5,172 nt of DNA. Source: an uncultured Novosphingobium sp. (GTDB lineage Bacteria > Pseudomonadota > Alphaproteobacteria > Sphingomonadales > Sphingomonadaceae). Numbering within the stretch: the stretch's first letter is position 1; each line of letters starts with the position of its first letter. The notes under the pieces were generated by a model, which saw only the letters and a program-made list of their open reading frames with translations, was not told the origin of the DNA and did not search any database. The translations under genes were made by a program, and so were the position numbers. This document shows positions 1 to 4,754 of the stretch, piece by piece. The stretch lies in contig CAMPIM010000163.1 of NCBI GenBank assembly GCA_946886365.1, positions 1 to 5,172 on the forward strand, given 5' to 3'.

Positions 1-16
1 CGTTATAACATTTAAG
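1..16. promoter_or_regulatory. Candidate Zur-type operator, cut by the window edge
   Basis: Bases 2-9 read GTTATAAC, a perfect 8-bp palindrome, followed by ATTTAA. AT-rich dyads with a GTTATA/TATAAC core followed by ATTT are typical of proteobacterial Zur (zinc uptake regulator) sites. The position, about 50 bp before a ZnuD-like receptor gene, fits. The same bases include TATAAC (4-9), close to a sigma-70 -10 element, so a bound repressor could block the promoter. The left flank lies outside the window and base 1 (C) departs from the symmetric extension, so the full dyad cannot be judged. The Zur assignment is an inference from memory of the motif. Confidence 0.4.
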
Positions 17-19
17 ATA

Positions 20-29
20 GAGGCGCCTC
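20..29. repeat. Perfect 10-bp palindrome in the receptor leader
   Basis: GAGGCGCCTC is its own reverse complement. It lies between the candidate -10 region and the ribosome binding site of the receptor gene, so it is probably close to the transcription start. It has no loop and would be a poor RNA hairpin. A protein-binding dyad or chance are both possible. Confidence 0.3.
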
Positions 30-44
30 ACAAACCGTTTCAAT

Positions 45-50
45 TAAGGG
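45..50 (+). promoter_or_regulatory. Ribosome binding site of the TonB-dependent receptor
   Basis: TAAGGG lies 8 nt upstream of the ATG at 59. The core AAGGG is a good Shine-Dalgarno match. It supports the ATG at 59, which is directly followed by a typical signal peptide. Confidence 0.7.
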
Positions 51-58
51 TTTCCTTC

Positions 59-2170
59 ATGAATTCCCCCCTGCCGCTCCTCCGCGCCAGCTGCGCCCTC
101 ACCGCAATCTGCCTCGCCTCCCCCAGCCTCGCCCAATCGTCATCAATCCAGCCCGGCACCTATCATGATGATCAGCCCAACATCGTCGTCACCGCCATCA
201 TCCCCCGCCGCCAGGGCGACATATTGTCCGGCACCTCGGTCCTCTCCGGCGCCGAGCTGACACGTGACCTGCGGACCACCATCGGCGAAACCCTCGCCCA
301 TCAGCCCGGCGTCTCCGCCACCTCGTTCGGCCCCAACGCCTCTCGCCCGATCCTGCGCGGCCTTCAGGGCGAACGGGTACGCATCCTCACCGATGGCGTC
401 GGCAGTTTCGACGTATCCAACACCTCGGTCGATCACGCCGTCGCGATCAATCCCCTGACCGCCGACCGCATCGAAGTGCTGCGCGGCCCGGCTGCCCTTC
501 TGTACGGCTCCTCCGCGATCGGCGGCGTCGTCAATGTGATCGACAGCCGCATACCCCGACGCGTCCCCGACGAGCCGATCCACATCGAAGGCATCGCCAA
601 TTACGGCAGCGCCGCCAACGAACGCAGCGGCTCCGCCGAGATCGAAGCGCCGGTAACGGACAAGATCGTCGTCCACTTCGACGGCAGCTATTCGAAGAGC
701 GATGATCTCGACACCGGCAATTACATCCTCACGCCCGCCCTGCGCGCCCAAGCCGCCGCGAGCGGAGACCCCGCCATCACGCCCCTAGCCGATCTGAGGG
801 GCAAACTGCCCAACAGCGCCGCGCGCACCTGGGAAGTGGCTGGCGGCGCGGCGCTGGTGACCGATGGCGGCAACCTCGGCTTCTCGATCGCCCACACGGA
901 CAATCTCTACGGCGTCCCCGTCCGTTATTCGGTCGAACCGGGGTCGGAGGGCGAACAGGTCCACCTACACATGAAGCAGGACCGCGCGGACATGCGCGCC
1001 GAGTTGCCGGTCAATGGCGGCATCCTGGATTCCATCCGCCTCCGCGCAGGCTTTGCCGATTACCAGCATCAGGAGATCGAACCGTCCGGGGACGTCGGCA
1101 CCACCTTCTACAATCAGTCGATCGAATCGCGGCTGGAACTGGTACAGGCCAAGCGCGGCGGATGGGATGGCGCCGTCGGCGCCCAATTCTTCGCCCGCAA
1201 TTTCCATGTCGAAGGTGAAGAGAAGTTCCTGCCCCGCAACCGGACGGAGCAACTCGGCCTCTTCACGCTTCAATCCTTCGACCTGGGCAGCAGCCGGATC
1301 GAACTGGGCGGCCGCTATGAACATAATAAGGTAGGGGCGGACGCGGACGCGACCTTGTTCAATCCCGCCTATCAGCGCAGCTTCGACGCGTTTTCCGGGT
1401 CGATCGGCGCCAGCCAGGAAATACGTCCCGGCTGGCGCGTCGGCCTGAACCTCGCCCGCACCGAACGCGCGCCCTCGGCCGAAGAACTGTTCGCGCGCGG
1501 CAATCACGCCGGGACGCAAGCATTCGAGCTTGGCGATCCAAACTTCGACCTGGAAAAAAGCTGGGGCGTTGAAGCCACGCTGCGCGGTGAAGGCCCCGGC
1601 TACACCATGTCCCTGTCGGCCTATCACAATTGGTTCAACGGCTACATCTATGATGCGCTGGTCGATGACAGCGCCTGCATGGCAGTGAATGGCGGAAAGC
1701 CGCTGGATTTCCCCTGCTTCCAATATAATCAGGCTAATGCGCGCTATCTCGGCTTTGAAGCAGAGGCATCGGTCAAGCTGGGGGAAGTCGGCGGATACAA
1801 GGTCAATCTGGATGGCCTCGCCGACTATGTCCGCGCAACCATCACCGGCTCAGGCCCTGCGCCACGCATCCCGCCGCTGCGTTTGCTCGGAGGGATCGAA
1901 CTTCAGGGCGACCGCCTGAGCTTCCGTGGCGAGGTCGAACATAGCTTTGCGCAGGACAGGATCGCCGCGACCGAAACCCGCACTAACGGCTTCACGCTCG
2001 TCAACGCATCGCTGTCCTTCAAGCCGCTGAAAGGGAATGACCGGACCACCATCAGCCTGTCGGCGAACAATATATTCGATGTCGAGGCGCGGCGGCATGC
2101 CAGCTTCCTCAAGGATTATGCGCCACTGGCCGGACGGGATATCCGCCTGACGGCTCGACTATCGATCTGA
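59..2170 (+). CDS. znuD: TonB-dependent outer-membrane receptor, ZnuD-like (probable zinc uptake)
   Basis: Outer-membrane active transporter of 703 residues, normal length for the family. A signal peptide covers residues 1-25 with cleavage after SLA (A25). A TonB-box-like IVVTA is at 42-46. The plug spans about 52-165, with RPILRGLQGERVRIL at 97-110 and EVLRGPAALLYGSSAIGG at 139-156. The rest is a 22-strand-type beta barrel. Similarity to Neisseria ZnuD, as recalled, is clear around the plug DHA (D125, H126), YQHQE (335-339), the H483 region (GNHAGTQAFELGD), FNGYIY (526-531) and HASFLKDYAPLAGRD (680-694). D125/H126, H337/E339 and H483 fall where ZnuD zinc ligands are described. The His/Asp-rich loop of ZnuD is absent: residues 288-311 contain only two His. 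C540 and C553 probably form a loop disulfide. The last residue is Ile, not the usual aromatic. TonB-receptor class is certain; zinc as substrate is inferred and supported by the upstream Zur-like site. Confidence 0.8.
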   Translation: MNSPLPLLRASCALTAICLASPSLAQSSSIQPGTYHDDQPNIVVTAIIPRRQGDILSGTSVLSGAELTRDLRTTIGETLAHQPGVSATSFGPNASRPILRGLQGERVRILTDGVGSFDVSNTSVDHAVAINPLTADRIEVLRGPAALLYGSSAIGGVVNVIDSRIPRRVPDEPIHIEGIANYGSAANERSGSAEIEAPVTDKIVVHFDGSYSKSDDLDTGNYILTPALRAQAAASGDPAITPLADLRGKLPNSAARTWEVAGGAALVTDGGNLGFSIAHTDNLYGVPVRYSVEPGSEGEQVHLHMKQDRADMRAELPVNGGILDSIRLRAGFADYQHQEIEPSGDVGTTFYNQSIESRLELVQAKRGGWDGAVGAQFFARNFHVEGEEKFLPRNRTEQLGLFTLQSFDLGSSRIELGGRYEHNKVGADADATLFNPAYQRSFDAFSGSIGASQEIRPGWRVGLNLARTERAPSAEELFARGNHAGTQAFELGDPNFDLEKSWGVEATLRGEGPGYTMSLSAYHNWFNGYIYDALVDDSACMAVNGGKPLDFPCFQYNQANARYLGFEAEASVKLGEVGGYKVNLDGLADYVRATITGSGPAPRIPPLRLLGGIELQGDRLSFRGEVEHSFAQDRIAATETRTNGFTLVNASLSFKPLKGNDRTTISLSANNIFDVEARRHASFLKDYAPLAGRDIRLTARLSI

Positions 2171-2181
2171 CCAACCTAGTT

Positions 2182-2193
2182 CATTGCGCAATG
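2182..2193. repeat. Perfect 12-bp palindrome, possible operator
   Basis: CATTGCGCAATG equals its own reverse complement. It begins 12 bp after the receptor stop and ends where the Pho-box-like repeat starts. It has no loop and no following T-run, so it is unlikely to be an intrinsic terminator. The half-site TTGC is found in operators of several regulator families (MarR type, for example), so I cannot name the regulator. Confidence 0.4.
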
Positions 2194-2210
2194 TGACGGT
2201 TTGGTTACAA
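2193..2210 (-). promoter_or_regulatory. Candidate Pho box (PhoB site) upstream of the phosphate operon
   Basis: Read on the minus strand, the bases form two 7-mers separated by 4 nt: TTGTAAC, CAAA, CCGTCAC. Each matches the degenerate PhoB half-site CTGT(A/C)A(C/T) at 6 of 7 positions, with the correct 11-nt period. The genes downstream encode a PhoU-like domain and Pit. In Sinorhizobium meliloti PhoB represses orfA-pit, so a PhoB site here would make sense. The same bases can also be read as an imperfect inverted repeat, TGTGAC-N6-GTTACA. The motif is short, so this call is tentative. Confidence 0.35.
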
Positions 2211-2223
2211 GGCGCATATGGAT

Positions 2224-2229
2224 GAGGGG
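2224..2229 (+). promoter_or_regulatory. Ribosome binding site of the 9-codon upstream ORF
   Basis: GAGGGG lies 6 nt before the ATG at 2236. It is a better Shine-Dalgarno than anything directly before the Nudix start at 2265, which has only a G-rich run (2250-2258). Ribosomes are therefore likely to load here first. Confidence 0.45.
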
Positions 2230-2235
2230 CATTTT

Positions 2236-2265
2236 ATGGCTAAGGTTGCGGGGGCGGGCTGGTAA
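2236..2265 (+). CDS. 9-residue upstream ORF overlapping the Nudix-DUF47 start
   Basis: This mini-ORF encodes MAKVAGAGW and stops at TAA 2263-2265. The last A of the stop is the first base of the next ATG (TAATG), the arrangement used for termination-reinitiation coupling. It is in a different frame from the downstream gene. The peptide has no recognisable function and is probably a coupling device rather than a product. It is supported by the GAGGGG site 6 nt upstream and the poor Shine-Dalgarno of the main gene. Chance occurrence is possible because the ORF is very short. Confidence 0.4.
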   Translation: MAKVAGAGW

Positions 2266-3380
2266 TGCGCCAGATCGCCGCCCTTCCCTATGCCGCCGAC
2301 CCCGATGGCTCGATGCGCATCCTGCTGATCACGTCGCGCGAAACCCGCCGATGGGTCATCCCCAAAGGCAACCGCATCAAGGGCATGGCAGGCCACCGCG
2401 CCGCCGAACTCGAAGCCTATGAGGAAGCGGGCATTCACGGCATCGCCTGCCCCGCTCCTTTAGGCCGCTACCGCTATGACAAGCGTCGCCGCAAGGGCGA
2501 CACACGCGAAGCCACAGTTGAAGTTTTCCCCCTTGCAGTGACCGGCCAGTTGTCGCAATGGCCCGAACAGGGGCAGAGGGAACTGCGCTGGTTTCCGGTC
2601 GCAGAGGCCGCGAAAGCGGTCGAGGAACCCGATCTTCAAACGATCATCGCAGCCTTTCGCGAACCGCCGCGCGATCCGGGCTGGTTCATCCGAACGCTGC
2701 TGCGGATCAAGGAATGGCAAGCCGAAAGGACTGGAATGCTGCGGTGGTTTCACGCGCTGATGCCCAAACAGGGGCGCTTCTTCGAACAGTTTGAGGATCA
2801 TGCGGTGACGCTCGTCGCCGGGGCCGATGCGCTCGCCAAGCTGCTGAAGGGCGGCCCGGACATGGACGCACATATCGAAGAGATCTCCGCGCGTGAGCAT
2901 GAAGCCGACGACATCATCCGCGAAGTGCTGCAGGACGTCCGCCGCATTTTCGTGACGCCCTTCGACCGTAGCGCCATCACCGGCCTGATCGGCGTGATGG
3001 ACGACGCGATCGACCAAATGAACCAGACCGCCAAGGCGATCGCCCTGTTCGAGGTCAAGGAGTTCGCACCCCAGATGCAGGATATGAGCGCCCTCATCGT
3101 GGAGTGCGCCCGCATCACGGCCGAAGCGATGCCGCTGCTGCGTTCGCTGAACCTCAATTCGGTGCGGCTGCATGAGCTGACCGAGCGGCTGGTGAGGCTG
3201 GAGGGGCATGCCGACATATTGCACGAGGCTGGCCTTAAGGCGCTGTATAATAAGGCACGGCAAGGTAACCCCATGGACTTCGTCGTGGGGAACGAAATCT
3301 ACGCCCATCTGGAGAAGGTGACCGACCGGTTCGAGGACGTCGCCAACGAAATCTCCGGGCTGGTCATCGACCACGCCTGA
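2265..3380 (+). CDS. Nudix hydrolase (DIPP-like) fused to DUF47/PhoU-like phosphate-transport regulator
   Basis: A cytoplasmic protein of 371 residues with two domains. Residues about 2-131 are a Nudix domain. The Nudix box runs from G35 (PKG) to I57 (YEEAGI), and the metal-binding glutamates E50, E53 and E54 are present. The usual first Glu is M41 and the usual Arg is L49. The stretch RELRWFPVAEAAKAV (105-119) resembles diphosphoinositol polyphosphate phosphohydrolases (DIPP). Residues 132-157 are a linker. Residues 158-371 (214 aa) match a complete stand-alone DUF47 (PhoU_div) protein: RWFHALMPK at 160-168, EHEAD at 211-215, TPFDR at 231-235, and E350, D354, D358 in the last helix. DUF47 proteins are usually encoded next to Pit and modulate it, as with OrfA of S. 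meliloti. The start at 2265 is the only in-frame ATG, GTG or TTG after the TAA at 2241. The pit gene follows after 28 nt. The Nudix substrate is unknown; a pyrophosphorylated signal is plausible. Confidence 0.85.
   Translation: MRQIAALPYAADPDGSMRILLITSRETRRWVIPKGNRIKGMAGHRAAELEAYEEAGIHGIACPAPLGRYRYDKRRRKGDTREATVEVFPLAVTGQLSQWPEQGQRELRWFPVAEAAKAVEEPDLQTIIAAFREPPRDPGWFIRTLLRIKEWQAERTGMLRWFHALMPKQGRFFEQFEDHAVTLVAGADALAKLLKGGPDMDAHIEEISAREHEADDIIREVLQDVRRIFVTPFDRSAITGLIGVMDDAIDQMNQTAKAIALFEVKEFAPQMQDMSALIVECARITAEAMPLLRSLNLNSVRLHELTERLVRLEGHADILHEAGLKALYNKARQGNPMDFVVGNEIYAHLEKVTDRFEDVANEISGLVIDHA
2724..2738 (+). promoter_or_regulatory. Internal Shine-Dalgarno and alternative ATG for a separate DUF47 protein
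   Basis: GAAAGGA (2724-2730) is followed by 5 nt and an in-frame ATG (2736-2738), codon 158 of the fusion. Translation from here would give a 214-residue protein beginning MLRWFHALMPK, which looks like the normal N-terminus of stand-alone DUF47 proteins. The gene may therefore make both the full fusion and a free DUF47 protein. The motif is seen directly; its use is inferred. Confidence 0.5.
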
Positions 3381-3408
3381 TCCTTAGCTCCATTCGAGTC
3401 TCAATCTG

Positions 3409-4410
3409 ATGGAAGCCCATCTCGCCTTTCCGCTGCTCGTCGCCCTGGTCGGCATCGCGCTCGCCTTCGACTTCCTGAACGGCCTGCATGATGCCGCCAA
3501 CTCGATCGCGACGATCGTATCGACGCGCGTGTTGAAGCCGCAATATGCGGTGGCCTGGGCGGCTTTCTTCAACTTCATCGCCTTCCTCTTTTTCGGCCTG
3601 CATGTCGCTGAAACGGTGGGCAAAGGCATTGTCGATGCCAGCATCATCGACCCGCAGGTGATCTTCGGCGCGTTGATGGGCGCCATTGCCTGGAACCTGA
3701 TTACGTGGGGCCTCGGCATCCCCTCCTCCAGCAGCCATGCACTGATCGGCGGTCTGCTGGGCGCGGGCACGGCCAAGGCAGGCCTCGGCGCTGTCGTATG
3801 GAGCGGCGTATTCAAGACCAGCGCCGCCATCGTCATGTCCCCTGCGATCGGCCTCATCCTGGCGCTACTGCTCGTCCTGATCATCAGCTGGATATTCCGT
3901 CGCTTCACGCCCCAGGGCGCGGATCGGGTCTTCCGCAAGCTTCAGCTCGTATCTGCGTCCCTCTACTCGCTTGGCCATGGCGGCAATGATGCGCAGAAGA
4001 CGATGGGGATCATCGCGGTCCTGCTCTATTCGCAGGGCATGTTGACGGGCGGCTTCCACGTTCCTTTCTGGGTGGTCATTTCCTGTCAGGCGGCGATGGG
4101 CCTCGGCACACTGCTCGGCGGATGGAAGATCGTCCACACGATGGGGTCGAAGATTACGCGACTTACTCCGGCTCAAGGCTTCTGCGCCGAAGCCGGCGGA
4201 GCAATGACGCTATTCCTGGCGACGCATCTGGGCGTGCCGGTTTCCACCACGCACACCATCACCGGGGCGATCGTCGGCGTCGGCGCATCCCGCCGCTTGT
4301 CGGCCGTCCGGTGGAACGTCGCCTCCAGCATCGTGATCGCATGGGTGGTGACGCTGCCCGCCGCCGCCCTGATCGGAGCAGGCTTCTATGGCCTGACACG
4401 ACTGTTCTGA
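3409..4410 (+). CDS. pit: Low-affinity inorganic phosphate transporter, Pit family (PHO4)
   Basis: Inner-membrane symporter taking up phosphate, in this family typically as a neutral metal-phosphate complex driven by protons. The protein has 333 residues, the short Pit form usual in alphaproteobacteria. The two inverted-repeat halves each carry the PHO4 signature: NGLHDAANSIAT (24-35) and GHGGNDAQKTMG (189-200). They are paired with IPSSSSH (104-110) and VPVSTTHT (276-283). Hydrophobic segments lie at about 5-27, 46-66, 84-104, 110-130, 138-163, 197-212, 219-240 and 304-329. The start at 3409 is the only ATG after the in-frame TAG at 3385. No good Shine-Dalgarno is visible, which suggests translation helped by the upstream gene 28 nt away. 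The DUF47 neighbour is the expected partner. Phosphate is the most likely substrate; sulfate or another oxyanion is less likely. Confidence 0.92.
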   Translation: MEAHLAFPLLVALVGIALAFDFLNGLHDAANSIATIVSTRVLKPQYAVAWAAFFNFIAFLFFGLHVAETVGKGIVDASIIDPQVIFGALMGAIAWNLITWGLGIPSSSSHALIGGLLGAGTAKAGLGAVVWSGVFKTSAAIVMSPAIGLILALLLVLIISWIFRRFTPQGADRVFRKLQLVSASLYSLGHGGNDAQKTMGIIAVLLYSQGMLTGGFHVPFWVVISCQAAMGLGTLLGGWKIVHTMGSKITRLTPAQGFCAEAGGAMTLFLATHLGVPVSTTHTITGAIVGVGASRRLSAVRWNVASSIVIAWVVTLPAAALIGAGFYGLTRLF

Positions 4411-4456
4411 ACCGCCGCAGCGATCGGATCACGATCATTATTGGGACAATCCGCCC

Positions 4457-4485
4457 TTCACAAAGGGTCGCACCGTCTCTATATG
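4457..4485 (+). promoter_or_regulatory. Candidate sigma-70-type promoter for the rpoB leader
   Basis: TTCACA (4457-4462, 5 of 6 matches to TTGACA) is separated by 17 nt from TATATG (4480-4485, 4 of 6 matches to TATAAT). Transcription would start near 4492 and give a leader of about 260 nt before rpoB. The -35 hexamer overlaps a small hairpin, CCCTT-CACA-AAGGG (4454-4467). This is motif evidence only. Confidence 0.4.
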
Positions 4486-4532
4486 GCGTTTTGAAAATCC
4501 GGTTCCTGCAAGCCTTCCAGCAAGCATGAACC

Positions 4533-4580
4533 GTCCCCTGGATCGCCCGGGGACCGGTTTCGAATAGCGCGCGAAACCGG
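4533..4580 (+). repeat. Two abutting GC-rich hairpins in the rpoB leader
   Basis: The first stem pairs GTCCCC (4533-4538) with GGGGAC (4549-4554) over a 10-nt loop. The second pairs CCGGTTTCG (4554-4562) with CGAAACCGG (4572-4580), a perfect 9-bp stem with a 9-nt loop. Base 4554 belongs to both, so the two stems either stack or compete at the junction. No T-run follows, so these are not simple terminators. They may be a regulatory RNA structure or protect an RNA end. Confidence 0.5.
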
Positions 4581-4620
4581 CGGGATTGGGCGACATTTGG
4601 TGGGTCACAAGGTGCTGACA

Positions 4621-4654
4621 GTGCGGATCGGACAGTCCCGGCCCGCACTTTTTT
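4621..4654 (+). terminator. Intrinsic terminator or attenuator upstream of rpoB
   Basis: GTGCGG (4621-4626) pairs with CCGCAC (4643-4648), and an inner GGA/TCC pairing (4630-4632 with 4636-4638) can extend the hairpin. Six T (4649-4654) follow directly. This is a standard Rho-independent terminator. It may end transcripts from pit. It also lies between the candidate promoter and rpoB, so it could act as an attenuator for rpoB or define the end of a short RNA. Confidence 0.65.
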
Positions 4655-4665
4655 GCGTGGCGGCA

Positions 4666-4685
4666 GAAGGGCGAATCAGCCCTTT
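4666..4685 (+). repeat. Hairpin between terminator and rpoB
   Basis: AAGGGC (4667-4672) pairs perfectly with GCCCTT (4679-4684) over a 6-nt loop, and a G-T pair at 4666/4685 adds one step. No long T-run follows. It could stabilise the rpoB mRNA 5' region or be a processing site. Confidence 0.35.
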
Positions 4686-4744
4686 CACCCGTCTCGTCAG
4701 GCTGAATTTCGCTGCGATGCGAAAAAATGCGACGAATTACAGGC

Positions 4745-4748
4745 AGGA
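4745..4748 (+). promoter_or_regulatory. Ribosome binding site of rpoB
   Basis: AGGA lies 6 nt before the ATG at 4755, a good Shine-Dalgarno at normal spacing. It supports this start, which gives the expected N-terminus of sphingomonad RpoB. Confidence 0.7.
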
Positions 4749-4754
4749 AACGCA

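Larger units (their letters stand above)
4411..4754 (+). other. 344-bp non-coding region between pit and rpoB (probable rpoB leader)
   Basis: No convincing gene lies here on either strand. From left to right it holds a weak 5-bp hairpin (GATCG/CGATC, 4422-4436) followed by ATTATT, a candidate promoter (4457-4485), two abutting GC-rich hairpins (4533-4580), an intrinsic terminator (4621-4654), another hairpin (4666-4685), a TTTCGC/GCGAAA hairpin (4707-4724) and the rpoB ribosome binding site. In the common arrangement rplJ-rplL lies directly upstream of rpoB; here it does not, so the region must supply rpoB transcription or pass on transcription from pit. Confidence 0.6.

Noticed and set aside
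143..751. 202-codon open frame on the minus strand inside the receptor gene
   Set aside because: Low-complexity Ala/Gly/Asp-rich translation, typical of a codon shadow of the plug domain.
965..1723. 252-codon open frame on the minus strand inside the receptor gene
   Set aside because: Shadow of the receptor reading frame, with no family features and no separate promoter or ribosome binding site seen.
2192..2209. CRP/FNR-like site TGTGAC-N6-GTTACA
   Set aside because: The TGTGA and TTACA arms are 8 nt apart instead of the 6 nt of CRP sites, and one arm position is mismatched. The Pho-box reading with an 11-nt period fits the gene context better.
2181..2212. Sigma-70 promoter using TTGCGC (2184-2189) as -35 for the Nudix-pit operon
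   Set aside because: No acceptable -10 hexamer at 16-18 nt spacing. A promoter must exist nearby, but I cannot place it.
2265..2740. Frameshift or lost stop between separate Nudix and DUF47 genes
   Set aside because: The frame is continuous with normal codon use through the linker, and both domains are complete in the same frame. A recent stop-loss cannot be excluded without relatives, so it is kept as a test for the fusion finding.
2460..3374. 304-codon open frame on the minus strand opposite the Nudix-DUF47 gene
   Set aside because: It is antisense to a gene with clear domain motifs, its product has no recognisable domain, and long antisense frames are common in GC-rich DNA.
4422..4442. 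Terminator directly after pit (GATCG/CGATC hairpin followed by ATTATT)
   Set aside because: Only a 5-bp, AT-containing stem and no T-run. Too weak to call beside the strong terminator at 4621-4654.
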